Positions 28,409 through 38,386 of a stretch of 64,000 bases of DNA are shown here, piece by piece. Below the pieces are notes generated by a model, which saw nothing but the letters and a program-made list of their open reading frames with translations, made no database searches and had not been told where the DNA came from. This DNA is from Prochlorococcus sp. MIT 1307 (GTDB taxonomy: Bacteria; Cyanobacteriota; Cyanobacteriia; PCC-6307; Cyanobiaceae), in contig NZ_CP139301.1 of assembly GCF_034092395.1 (NCBI RefSeq), positions 682,001-746,000 of the forward strand, written 5' to 3'. Position 1 is the first letter of the stretch, and every line of letters begins with the position of its first letter. The translations under genes were made by a program, and so were the position numbers.

Positions 28409-29422
28409 ATGTTGCTTGCGAGCACCGTGACAAGTTTTCAGACAGCAGCTCGCTCTGAACAAGAGAACGTTTCTCTTGATACATCAAGACTTCGCTTATT
28501 CAGTGGCACCTCAAATCCTGATCTTGCTAAAGAGATCGCCAAATATCTCGGGATTTCAGATGGGCCACTTGTCTGCAAAAGATTTGCAGACGGTGAACTC
28601 TATGTGCAAATCCAACAATCAATAAGAGGCTGCGATGTCTTTCTAATACAACCCACATGTGCTCCCGTAAATGACAACCTCATGGAGCTAATGATTATGG
28701 TTGATGCATGTAAACGTGCATCTGCAAGACAAATTACTGCTGTAATTCCCTACTACGGATATGCAAGAGCTGATAGAAAAACAGCAGGTCGCGAATCAAT
28801 AACAGCAAAATTAACTGCAAACTTACTTGTCAAATCTGGCGTGGACAGAGTGTTGGCGATGGACCTTCATTCAGCTCAAATACAAGGGTATTTCGATATT
28901 CCATGTGACCACATATATGGCTCGCCTGTTCTGGTGGGCTACCTTTCCAAGCAAAAGCTTGGCGAAATAGTAGTTGTTTCACCAGACGTAGGAGGAGTTG
29001 CAAGAGCAAGAGCATTTGCCAAGCAAATGAAAGATGCTCCATTAGCGATCATTGATAAACGTCGATCAGCACATAATGTTTCAAAAAGTCTTACTGTTAT
29101 TGGTGATGTCTCTGGAAAAACAGCAATACTTATTGATGACATGATTGATACTGGTGGCACCATTTGTGCTGGTGCAGAATTGCTAAGAAAAGAGGGTGCA
29201 AAACGAGTTATTGCCTGTGCTTCTCACGCAGTATTTTCTCCTCCTGCATTAGAGAGGTTGACTTCTAAAGGGTTATTTGAGCAGGTGATTGTGACTAATA
29301 GTATTCCTGTTGAAAATGTGGATAATTTTTCACAGCTAAAGATCTTATCCGTGGCAAATATGCTAGGAGAAGCGATTTGGAGAGTTCATGCAGAGAGCTC
29401 AATAAGTTCAATGTTCCGTTAG
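28409..29422 (+). CDS. prs: Ribose-phosphate pyrophosphokinase
   Basis: Makes PRPP from ribose-5-phosphate and ATP for nucleotide, histidine, tryptophan and NAD synthesis. Motifs are complete: ADGELYVQIQ, PYYGYARADRK, MDLHSAQIQGYFDIP with the catalytic His, VVSPDVGGVARARAFAK, and the PRPP loop LIDDMIDTGGTICAG. The ATG at 28409 is chosen; a TTG at 28367 would add 14 residues. The first 25 or so residues after the ATG precede the conserved core (LRLFSGTSNPDLA). Single gene, divergent from the unknown gene upstream. Confidence 0.97.
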   Translation: MLLASTVTSFQTAARSEQENVSLDTSRLRLFSGTSNPDLAKEIAKYLGISDGPLVCKRFADGELYVQIQQSIRGCDVFLIQPTCAPVNDNLMELMIMVDACKRASARQITAVIPYYGYARADRKTAGRESITAKLTANLLVKSGVDRVLAMDLHSAQIQGYFDIPCDHIYGSPVLVGYLSKQKLGEIVVVSPDVGGVARARAFAKQMKDAPLAIIDKRRSAHNVSKSLTVIGDVSGKTAILIDDMIDTGGTICAGAELLRKEGAKRVIACASHAVFSPPALERLTSKGLFEQVIVTNSIPVENVDNFSQLKILSVANMLGEAIWRVHAESSISSMFR

Positions 29423-29511
29423 TTAACGTCTAAATTGATTCAGAACTTACAAAGTTTTTTTTCTCATAAAGCCCAACCAATCAAAGGAAATAAAGGTTTA
29501 TTAAATAAAAC

Positions 29512-32133
29512 TTAGGCTGATAATATCAATTCAATTACTTCTCGCGTATTGGAGGATAGATCACATTCCGAAAGTTTAAGAAGAACATTAGACATTGCTT
29601 CACTATGAACAGGCAAATAACTTTTCCAACGACTAAATACCTTTGCCATTCGTGATGCAGTAATTGGATTTCGTTGATCAAGTTCAATAATCTGATCGGC
29701 CATAAACTCATAACCACTGCCATCAATGGCATGAAAAAGTTTTGTATTAGCTGCAAGCCCTCCTAAGACAGCTCTTACTGCATTTGGAGCCATTCGATCA
29801 AAGCGAGGGTGTTCTAATAATTCCCGAACGCGCTCAAGACCATCTTTTCTGGGTGTAGAAGCCTCCAGAGCAAACCATGCATCAAGAATGACAGGGCGAT
29901 CTTTCCATCGCTCATAGAACTCGCTCATGGCCATTTCACGTTCTTTACAATCAATGGGCTTTAGAGCAGTAAGAGCTGCTTTGGCCAAAGTCATTGAATT
30001 TCCACCAACTGCCTTCTTGGCATCAATTAGTACCTCAGCATCACCTCCAGCAGCCAACCAGCTCCAAACAATGGAGGTTATTTTGCGAGCACCCATACCT
30101 TCGGGCCATTCAAGCAAGGAGGCAGGTCTAATTGTTATTAACAAAGACTTTAAAACCGGTAAAAGTGTCCTTCCAAATAAGGACTGCAAAAACAATCGAC
30201 CCTCACAAAGACCAATTGGGTCTACAAACTCCTGATAAAGCTCTAATTCAGACGAGCCAGGAAGATTTATCAAAGTTGAAAGGACCTCAGCATCTTCCTC
30301 CCCAAGTGTCTTGATCAAATATGAAAAGGTTTCAATTAAACCCGCTTCTAATTGAATATCAGGATTACCAGTACCTCTTGAGGTCAAAGCCCTTCGCATC
30401 AAATCTTGTCCTGCATTCCATCTAGAAAATGGATCATCATCAAATTTAAAAAGGTGAAACAGCTCATCTATAGAAACATCAGAATGCCATCTAACTGGAG
30501 CAGAAAAGCCTCTAAAAAGAGATACCGTTGGAACCTTTTTTTCTTTAGGAAGTTCTTCGATAATAAAATCTTGCTGATTCTGCTCAAGAATTAATAGTCT
30601 CTCTCTGCCTTGTCTACCTTCAGATGAAACTAAGGCAATTAGAATAGGAATAACTAAGGGGTTTTTATTATTCCCATTAATTTCAAAAGACCTATTTTGT
30701 TTAGTTTTAAGAGTTAGAGTTCCAACTTCAGGATCCCATTTACGAGTGATTTCTACATAAGGAGTTCCAGGCTGGAAATACCATTGATAAAATTGTTTAT
30801 GGTCAAAGTAAAGAGAACAATCATCATCACTCGAACCTTCTATTATTGATTCAATAAAATCCTCAGTAGTAGCAGCACAACCATCAAACCTTTTAACATA
30901 AGTTTTCATACCTTTCATAAAGGATTTCTTACCTAAGAGCGTATAAAGCATACGAATTAACTCTGCACCTTTCTCATAAATAGTTGTCGTATAGAAATTG
31001 TCTATAGCTAAATATTCACTAGGCTTTACAGCATGAGCAGTAGGTCCGGAATCTTCAAGAAATTGTGTATTTCGAAGGAAAGATACATCTTCTATACGCT
31101 TTGTTGAAGCCGAATGTAAATCAGCAGTAAAAGACTGATCCCTAAAAACTGTTAGGCCTTCTTTCAAAGAAAGTTGGAACCAGTCCCTACAGGTAATACG
31201 ATTACCAGTCCAATTATGAAAGTATTCGTGAGCTATAACACCTTCTATTCTTTGAAGTTCATCATCACTGGCAATATTTGAATCGGCTAAAACTAATTTA
31301 GAGTTAAAGATATTAAGACCTTTATTCTCCATTGCACCCATATTAAAATGCCTAACAGCCACTATGTTGTACTCATCTAAGTCATACTCAAAGCTATAAA
31401 CTTCTTCATCCCATTTCATTGCTCTCTTTAACGAGTCAATAGCATGAGAAGTAAAGGGCTCATCACCAGATTCTACATACAAGTTTATAGATACTTCACG
31501 CCCCGAAGATCTAGAGTAAGAATCTTTTATTTGCACTAAATCCCCTGCTACTAATGCAAATAGATAAGAAGGCTTAGGGTTAGGATCATCCCATATTACT
31601 TCATGACGTTCTTTATTTAATGAGAGCTTGGATGAAGTAATTTGATTACCATTAGACAATAATATAGGGTATTTCTTAAAATCAGCCTCAACTCTTACTC
31701 GATACTTGCTAAGAACATCTGGACGGTCCGGGTGAAAGCAAATTCGTCTAAACCCTTCAGCTTCACATTGAGTTGTCAACAAAGAACCACTTAAGTAAAG
31801 CCCCTCTAAAGAAGTATTGTTATATGGGTCAATTCTGGTAACTATCTTTAGATCAAAGGAGGCTGGTGGTGGATGCTTAATTATCAGTTTACTGCTAGAA
31901 ATAACATATTCATGCTCCATCAAAAGCCTTCCTTCAATACTCAAGTGTTCCAAGGCTAAGTTTTCACCTTGAAGAATTAAAGGAGTGTCCCCTTTGTCTG
32001 GCAAAGGCTCTACATGAATACAAGAAGTAACGCGTACATATTCTTGATGAATAGAAAAATCCAGGTAAATAAATGGCAAGAAGAATGGATAAGGCTTGTA
32101 ATCAGAAAGCTTGACTAAATTCTTATTTACCAT
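29512..32133 (-). CDS. pepN: Aminopeptidase N (M1 zinc metallopeptidase)
   Basis: Removes N-terminal residues from peptides in the cytoplasm. At 873 residues it matches E. coli PepN. The exopeptidase motif GAMENKG and the zinc site HEYFHNWTGNR followed 18 residues later by the Glu of LKEGLTVF are intact, and the domain order (beta saddle, thermolysin-like, beta sandwich, helical C-terminal bowl) is visible. The ATG at 32133 has a weak ribosome binding site. Convergent with prs across an 89-base gap; the 121-base upstream gap to the lipoprotein gene shows no gene. Confidence 0.96.
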   Translation of the reverse strand: MVNKNLVKLSDYKPYPFFLPFIYLDFSIHQEYVRVTSCIHVEPLPDKGDTPLILQGENLALEHLSIEGRLLMEHEYVISSSKLIIKHPPPASFDLKIVTRIDPYNNTSLEGLYLSGSLLTTQCEAEGFRRICFHPDRPDVLSKYRVRVEADFKKYPILLSNGNQITSSKLSLNKERHEVIWDDPNPKPSYLFALVAGDLVQIKDSYSRSSGREVSINLYVESGDEPFTSHAIDSLKRAMKWDEEVYSFEYDLDEYNIVAVRHFNMGAMENKGLNIFNSKLVLADSNIASDDELQRIEGVIAHEYFHNWTGNRITCRDWFQLSLKEGLTVFRDQSFTADLHSASTKRIEDVSFLRNTQFLEDSGPTAHAVKPSEYLAIDNFYTTTIYEKGAELIRMLYTLLGKKSFMKGMKTYVKRFDGCAATTEDFIESIIEGSSDDDCSLYFDHKQFYQWYFQPGTPYVEITRKWDPEVGTLTLKTKQNRSFEINGNNKNPLVIPILIALVSSEGRQGRERLLILEQNQQDFIIEELPKEKKVPTVSLFRGFSAPVRWHSDVSIDELFHLFKFDDDPFSRWNAGQDLMRRALTSRGTGNPDIQLEAGLIETFSYLIKTLGEEDAEVLSTLINLPGSSELELYQEFVDPIGLCEGRLFLQSLFGRTLLPVLKSLLITIRPASLLEWPEGMGARKITSIVWSWLAAGGDAEVLIDAKKAVGGNSMTLAKAALTALKPIDCKEREMAMSEFYERWKDRPVILDAWFALEASTPRKDGLERVRELLEHPRFDRMAPNAVRAVLGGLAANTKLFHAIDGSGYEFMADQIIELDQRNPITASRMAKVFSRWKSYLPVHSEAMSNVLLKLSECDLSSNTREVIELILSA

Positions 32134-32254
32134 TAGGAGTTAGTTGTAATTCAAACCTATTAAAAGGAAATAAGTTTCATAAATATTTCATGCAAAATAA
32201 ATAAGCTAATCATGCATCATCATAGTTGAATTCATAATCTTTTAAAAATAAGAA

Positions 32255-32701
32255 TTATTTTTTCTGTTTTTCTATAGCCTCCTGAACTTTTGTTTTAACA
32301 TCTTCTGGGACTTCATTTGGACAATATTGCAAAGCTCCAGTGATTACCTGAAACTCAGCTCCGGCAAAAAGCTGTTTATTTGTTAGTTTTTTGTCTCCAG
32401 CAGAAGCGACAACACCACCATGCCTTCCATTGAGGACTTGAGCATAAGTTGATGCAGCAATGCCAACAGCCTTAGGGAATTCAACTCCAGCAGCTCGCGC
32501 ATTACAAAGGTAAGAAGCTCCCATCCCCCTATATAGGTAAACATCCTCATCAGAAGCAGGCGCTTGCTTATTCGTTGCATCCTTAGAGGGATCCAACCTT
32601 CCACGTGGAGGGTTGGATCCCTTACAACCTATAAGCACCATTGGCAGGAGCAGCATGGGCATCACTAGAGCTTTGATTAGACGACGCGAGTGAATTGGCA
32701 A
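32255..32701 (-). CDS. Small lipoprotein, conserved in picocyanobacteria
   Basis: A 148-residue protein with a lipoprotein signal: basic start (SRRLIK), hydrophobic core LVMPMLLLPMVL and lipobox LIGC at about residues 23-26. A short Pro/Asp/Lys linker follows, then a compact domain with two cysteines (YLCNARAAGV and ALQYCPNEV) that may form a disulfide. The family and function are not known to me. Start is TTG 32701; in-frame ATGs downstream (PMLLL) would cut the signal. The region upstream, 32702-33444, has no gene. Confidence 0.75.
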   Translation of the reverse strand: MPIHSRRLIKALVMPMLLLPMVLIGCKGSNPPRGRLDPSKDATNKQAPASDEDVYLYRGMGASYLCNARAAGVEFPKAVGIAASTYAQVLNGRHGGVVASAGDKKLTNKQLFAGAEFQVITGALQYCPNEVPEDVKTKVQEAIEKQKK

Positions 32702-33444
32702 CGGATTAACTCTGAATGTTCAAAATTGGAGCTATAAAGTCCAATTCTTAATGCTCATAATAATTACATGTTTTGAGTCAAAGGTCTATAAGTCTCTATT
32801 GAATAAGGGGGTTCACTAAAAGCCTTTTTTCTTAGCAAGTTAAAGATTGCTTTTAATGGTTCACTTAACAAGGTCGACTTAGCACTATTTTTAGAAGGAA
32901 GTCTCACCTTAGAGCAAAGGTAAAAATACCGAGATTATGGTTTTAGTTACATTTTTACAAAGCTAGTAATTCATGTAGATCATTAACCTGCAGAAATAGT
33001 TTAAAGACAAGAGTTATTAATAAGTTAACAGTAAAAGAATTAAGTGGAAAGAGCCATCTGTTTAATCACACAAATAGCTCCTGAAGCATCATAACTTCAG
33101 GAGAGCACAAAAACCTTAATGAAGAAAGACTTTCAATTCTTGATAGTAGAAAAACGACTCCAAACAGCAAATCCTATCAAAACCATCCTTATTTACGATA
33201 ATTCCACTAAGTAGTAATAGGAATAATCTTTAAATCAGACCATATGCCTAAAAAGTTGATATAGAGATCAATTCATCGGCCATCGATCCTTTCAAAAAAC
33301 CTTGAACTATCAAGGCTGTCAAATTGGAGGCAGAAAGATCATATACTTAGCGAGCAAAAAACAGTTCAAAAACTTGTTAGCTGTTCTGCGAGTTTCCGCA
33401 AAACCTAATAATGTGTCCCACAGCATTATTAGAGGCTCCAGGCT
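32702..33444. other. 743-base gene-free stretch before sasA
   Basis: Longest non-coding stretch in the window. I see no ORF over 31 codons that looks real. It holds one 9-base-pair hairpin at 33078-33103 (CTCCTGAAG pairing with CTTCAGGAG around 8 bases), with no T-run behind it, and a second at 33405-33432 just before sasA. Part of it must be the sasA promoter and leader, and a small RNA is possible; I cannot confirm a transcript. Confidence 0.6.
33405..33432 (+). promoter_or_regulatory. Hairpin 12 bases before the sasA start
   Basis: CTAATAATG (33405-33413) pairs perfectly with CATTATTAG (33424-33432) around the loop TGTCCCACAG. It ends 12 bases before the GTG start of sasA, over the expected ribosome-binding region, so it could affect translation or be an operator-like palindrome in DNA. 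Function is inference. Confidence 0.5.
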
Positions 33445-34590
33445 GTGAATGGGGTCGATCTCAAAAAAAAACAAGAGCTACAGCTTTTACTAGTAGCAGG
33501 TCGCAAGCACCTTTCAAGGGGCGACCTTAGATCCCTTATTCAATACCTGGAAAAAGAAGACTTCGGATTCAAAGTCACTCTTCAGTTATCTGATCCCAGC
33601 GAGCATCCTGAACTTCTTGAACTACATAGATTAATCGCAATACCTGCTCTAATCAAACTTTCCCCTGCCCCAAAACAAATTTTTGCAGGTAGCAGTATTT
33701 TTCAACAGTTGAGAAGCTGGCTTCCTAGATGGCAACAGGAAGGTTTTGTAAGCGGCTTAGGCCTAAGTCTAAAGCCAACAGATCTCGATAGCAGCCGCAC
33801 TCAGCGAGAATTACTCCTTGAAGATGAATTGTTAGTTTTAAGGCAGGAGAATGAAACACTTATAAATCGCATCGACTCTCAAGAAAGATTACTAAGGATG
33901 GTTGCTCATGAATTAAGAACACCTTTAACGGCAGCAGCCCTAGCAGTCCAAAGTCAAAAGCTTGGACAAATCGATATCAATAAATTTCAAGATGTAATCA
34001 AAAGACGCCTAGAAGAAATTGAATTGTTGTCTAAAGATCTCTTAGAGGTTGGGAGCACTAGATGGGAAGCACTCTTTAATCCTCAACGAGTAGATCTAGC
34101 CAATGTCTCAGCAGAAGCAATTCTTGAACTTGAAAAGCATTGGCTAAGAAGAGGGATTGGGGTTATTACTGATATTCCTTCAGACCTTCCAAAAGTATTT
34201 GCAGATCAAAGACGCATGAGGCAGGTTTTGCTCAATCTCATTGAAAACGCATTGAAATATTCAGAAAAGGGTGGAAAGATTTCGATAACAATGCTGCACC
34301 GTACAAATCAATGGGTACAAGTCAGCGTTTGTGATAGTGGTCCAGGCATTCCTGAAGAGGAACAACAGCGAATATTCTTAGATCGAGTCCGCTTACCTCA
34401 GACATCAAATAGGACATCTGGCTTTGGCATTGGACTTTCAGTGTGTCGTCGCATTGTCGAAGTTCATGGTGGAAGAATCTGGGTGATCTCTGAACCAGAC
34501 AAAGGATCTTGTTTCTACTTCACTGTTCCTGTATGGCAAGGACAAGAGAAGAATGAGGGAGCCTTGACGGAGGGTGAGGCTGGCCCGTAG
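33445..34590 (+). CDS. sasA: Circadian output histidine kinase SasA
   Basis: Sensor kinase that reads the Kai clock and phosphorylates RpaA. Residues 10-95 are the KaiB-like thioredoxin-fold sensor ([10 protein letters not shown] through [10 protein letters not shown]), then a coiled coil, then the kinase: H-box [10 protein letters not shown] with His155, N-box [11 protein letters not shown]1 [11 protein letters not shown] and G2 [11 protein letters not shown]. At 381 residues the length is usual for SasA. Start is GTG 33445, preceded by a hairpin. No kai gene is in the window. A tRNA-Glu gene follows 44 bases behind, with a hairpin between. Confidence 0.95.
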   Translation: MNGVDLKKKQELQLLLVAGRKHLSRGDLRSLIQYLEKEDFGFKVTLQLSDPSEHPELLELHRLIAIPALIKLSPAPKQIFAGSSIFQQLRSWLPRWQQEGFVSGLGLSLKPTDLDSSRTQRELLLEDELLVLRQENETLINRIDSQERLLRMVAHELRTPLTAAALAVQSQKLGQIDINKFQDVIKRRLEEIELLSKDLLEVGSTRWEALFNPQRVDLANVSAEAILELEKHWLRRGIGVITDIPSDLPKVFADQRRMRQVLLNLIENALKYSEKGGKISITMLHRTNQWVQVSVCDSGPGIPEEEQQRIFLDRVRLPQTSNRTSGFGIGLSVCRRIVEVHGGRIWVISEPDKGSCFYFTVPVWQGQEKNEGALTEGEAGP

Positions 34591-34599
34591 CTTGCCAAT

Positions 34600-34628
34600 G
34601 TGACCTTAGGCACTAAGCAAAAGGTCAC
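34600..34628 (+). terminator. Hairpin between sasA and tRNA-Glu
   Basis: GTGACCTT (34600-34607) pairs perfectly with AAGGTCAC (34621-34628) around a 13-base loop. It lies 10 bases after the sasA stop and six bases before the tRNA. No T-run follows, so it may be a processing or stability element for a joint transcript rather than a true terminator. Confidence 0.45.
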
Positions 34629-34634
34629 GGCCTC

Positions 34635-34707
34635 GCCCCCATCGTCTAGAGGCCTAGGACACCTCCCTTTCACGGAGGCGACAGGGGTTCGAATCCCCTT
34701 GGGGGTA
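34635..34707 (+). tRNA. tRNA-Glu (anticodon TTC)
   Basis: A 73-base cloverleaf. The acceptor stem GCCCCCA pairs with TGGGGGT (one G-T), followed by discriminator A. The anticodon stem CCTCC/GGAGG flanks loop CTTTCAC, with anticodon TTC at 34669-34671. The T arm GGGGTTCGAATCCCC is perfect. CCA is not encoded. In cyanobacteria tRNA-Glu is also the first substrate for chlorophyll and heme synthesis through glutamyl-tRNA reductase. Confidence 0.97.
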
Positions 34708-34839
34708 TAACAATGACCAAGGTTTGATTAGATTTAAATTTGTTGATTAATAGAGTTTTGACATTACATTTTCTTTTTTGAAATCTCACAAGAAGAGTTT
34801 TGGAAATATTTAGTAGTCATCAAGTCAACCTATCTGTAT

Positions 34840-35475
34840 TTATTTTCTCTTCAATGCAGCTTGTTCAACAGCCAACAAATTAGTCTTTAGATCTCCTCTA
34901 AGCCGCTGCTCAATAAGTGCTACAGGCATACCAAGACAGCCCTGAACAGTTAACTCATATAACAAGCAGGTTCCATTGTTTTCTTTAAGTTGTTTCATCT
35001 TCCATAAGCCTTCAAAACGCCTAAAGTCGCCTTTAATCAGATGAAAACTTAATACCCCCAAATCACGATTCTCAATTAACTCTAACTGGACCTGGGCGGA
35101 GAAGCGAAGACCCATCAACTTTTGAGCTCCCACTTGAGCTAGATGTACACGATTTGCATCACGAGAAATAACCTTACTACTAACTAGGTTTGGAATATGA
35201 TTACTCAAATTATCGTAATCAGTAAGAATATTCCAAATCGAATCAATAGAAATAGGGGTCCGAAGCAAAGCAGCCAGTCTTCTTGTTCCGTTAGGGAGCC
35301 TTTCCATCGTCTGCTCGATGGTCTGGTGCATTATCCCCTTTGATTCCAATGGCAAAAATTGCTTTGAACCAGAAGGCCTCTGAAGTCCCTTAAGAGATTC
35401 CAACTGGAACGAAAAGAGAAATAACAGTAGAAGACTATATAAAAATTTATGCCAACAGGCCATCCTGCAGACCAT
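34840..35475 (-). CDS. SRPBCC/cyclase-dehydrase family protein with signal peptide
   Basis: A 211-residue protein. The first 30 residues are a hydrophobic signal or anchor (FLYSLLLLFLFSFQL). The remainder is a START-like (polyketide cyclase/Coq10) fold: IDSIWNILTDYDNLSNHIPN, then QVQLELIENRDLG, LSFHLIKGDFRRFEGLW and a final long helix (VALIEQRLRGDLKTN). These folds bind lipids, quinones or isoprenoids; no ligand is proven here. Cyanobacterial genomes encode several such proteins. Between the tRNA-Glu and petH, divergent from petH. Confidence 0.82.
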   Translation of the reverse strand: MVCRMACWHKFLYSLLLLFLFSFQLESLKGLQRPSGSKQFLPLESKGIMHQTIEQTMERLPNGTRRLAALLRTPISIDSIWNILTDYDNLSNHIPNLVSSKVISRDANRVHLAQVGAQKLMGLRFSAQVQLELIENRDLGVLSFHLIKGDFRRFEGLWKMKQLKENNGTCLLYELTVQGCLGMPVALIEQRLRGDLKTNLLAVEQAALKRK

Positions 35476-35531
35476 TACATGAGCTGTGCCAATCCCAAAA
35501 CGTGTCCTCTTTTACTAGCCAAAACAACTAA

Positions 35532-36632
<1,101 letters not shown>

Positions 36633-36653
36633 AAAGCACACAATCTTCTAACT

Positions 36654-36717
36654 TCTAAAACCTATCAAAAAAAAGCTAGCCCATATGGGCTAGCTTTTTT
36701 TTGATAGGTTTTAGAAA
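36654..36717. terminator. 64-base perfect palindrome, likely bidirectional terminator
   Basis: Every base from 36654 to 36717 pairs with its mirror about the centre between 36685 and 36686. The core is GCTAGCCC-AT-AT-GGGCTAGC with eight A on the left and eight T on the right, continued by CCTATC/GATAGG arms. As RNA it makes a GC-rich stem followed by a T-run in either direction, the form of a factor-independent terminator. It starts 21 bases after the petH stop. Confidence 0.9.
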
Positions 36718-36825
36718 TCATTCAACAAACTTTTTGGGCATCCGACAACAAAGTATGGCGAGATTCCTAAGACCACTTTGAATTTAGTTAATAATTTTTA
36801 AACCAACCCAGGAAGTCTGTGTCCA

Positions 36826-38349
36826 ATGAGCACGCCGACCATAAATCCACTTAGGGTTGGACTACGCCAAGAGCGAGTTATAACTCCACAATGTCTAGTG
36901 ATCTTTGGCGCAAGTGGAGATCTAACTCATCGCAAACTTATTCCAGCTCTTTTCCAGCTTTTTTTACAACGACGTTTGCCAAGTGATTTTGCAATCATTG
37001 GATGTGCTCGACGTCCATGGAGTGATGACGAATTTCGTGAAAGAATGGCTCAAGCTTTAAAGAGAGAAACTAAAAACAATACAAAAGGAGTCACACAATT
37101 TCTGGAATACCTTTTCTATGAATCTGTTGATCTTCAACAGCCTGAAGACTTAATCAAACTAGGGAAAAGGTTAGAAGAAATTGATCGAATCAAGGCTACT
37201 CATAGCAATCGAACCTTTTATCTCTCTGTCTCTCCAAAATTCTATGGAAGTGGTTGCCAAGCTTTAGCCCGTGCAGGCCTATTAAACGATCCAAAACGTA
37301 GTCGATTAGTTATCGAAAAACCATTTGGGCGTGATTACGGGAGCGCTCAAGCCCTTAATCAAATTGTGCAAAGCTCTTGCCAAGAAAGCCAAGTTTTCCG
37401 AATCGATCATTATCTCGGCAAAGAAACTGTTCAAAACATACTGGTAATGAGATTTGCCAACGCCATATTCGAACCAATATGGAATAGAAATTATATTTCA
37501 AGCGTTCAAATTACTGCTGCAGAAACAGTTGGGGTTGAAGAGCGCGCAGGTTACTACGAAAGCTCTGGCGCACTTCGAGACATGGTACAAAACCATCTCA
37601 CACAGATGCTTGCAATAACAGCAATGGAACCTCCTGGACACTTTGATCCAGAAGCTATCAGAAACGAAAAAGCAAAAGTTCTTCAAGCCGCTCATCTTGC
37701 CAATGAACTTGAACCATGGAAATGTTGCGTTCGAGGGCAATATGAAAAAGGTGGGAGTAGGTCTAAGCCATTAATTGGATACAGAGATGAGCCAGGAGTT
37801 AATCCCACTAGCACCACAGAAACATATGTCGCAACAAAGCTGTTCATTGACAATTGGAGGTGGCAAGGGGTGCCTTTCTACCTAAGGACTGGAAAACGGC
37901 TGGCGAAACGATTAAGTGAAGTTGTGCTTACTTTCAGAGAAGCACCTGTTCATCTCTTCGACGCAGCAGGAGGTAGTCCAACTTCCAACCAATTAATCCT
38001 AAGAATTCAACCCGATGAAGGAGCTGAATTTCGATTTGAAGTTAAATCCCCAGGCTCCGGTATGCGGAGTCGTCCGGTAGAAATGGAGTTTTCCTATGAA
38101 GAGTCTTTTGGAGAACCCTCAGACGAAGGTTATGTGAGACTTTTGGCTGATGCCATGCTTGGTGATCCAACACTATTTACTCGCAATGATGAAGTAGAAG
38201 CAGCCTGGCGCTTATATACCCCACTATTAGAGCTAATTGAAGATAGGCCTTGGCAATTGCCTACTTACCCATATGAATCAAGAACCTGGGGGCCGGCTGA
38301 ATCTGATGCTCTTCTAAGCAAAGATGAACTTCTTTGGCGACGTCCATAA
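36826..38349 (+). CDS. zwf: Glucose-6-phosphate 1-dehydrogenase
   Basis: First enzyme of the oxidative pentose phosphate path, making NADPH in the dark. A 507-residue enzyme with the coenzyme-binding FGASGDLTHRKL near the N-terminus, the substrate motif RIDHYLGKETVQN, and the usual family end. Cyanobacterial G6PDH is redox-controlled by thioredoxin through OpcA, which is encoded next. ATG 36826 is preceded by about 190 bases from petH that include the palindrome, so zwf must have its own promoter. opcA starts 37 bases after it. Confidence 0.97.
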   Translation: MSTPTINPLRVGLRQERVITPQCLVIFGASGDLTHRKLIPALFQLFLQRRLPSDFAIIGCARRPWSDDEFRERMAQALKRETKNNTKGVTQFLEYLFYESVDLQQPEDLIKLGKRLEEIDRIKATHSNRTFYLSVSPKFYGSGCQALARAGLLNDPKRSRLVIEKPFGRDYGSAQALNQIVQSSCQESQVFRIDHYLGKETVQNILVMRFANAIFEPIWNRNYISSVQITAAETVGVEERAGYYESSGALRDMVQNHLTQMLAITAMEPPGHFDPEAIRNEKAKVLQAAHLANELEPWKCCVRGQYEKGGSRSKPLIGYRDEPGVNPTSTTETYVATKLFIDNWRWQGVPFYLRTGKRLAKRLSEVVLTFREAPVHLFDAAGGSPTSNQLILRIQPDEGAEFRFEVKSPGSGMRSRPVEMEFSYEESFGEPSDEGYVRLLADAMLGDPTLFTRNDEVEAAWRLYTPLLELIEDRPWQLPTYPYESRTWGPAESDALLSKDELLWRRP

Positions 38350-38386
38350 CTACTGAATTTCCAAATCTTCGAATTGACACAGATCA

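Noticed and set aside
33078-33103. Hairpin considered as a terminator
   Set aside because: No T-run on either strand and no gene ending nearby; only noted as structure in the gap.
33119-33214. 31-residue ORF in the gap before sasA
   Set aside because: Too short and without supporting signals; likely chance.
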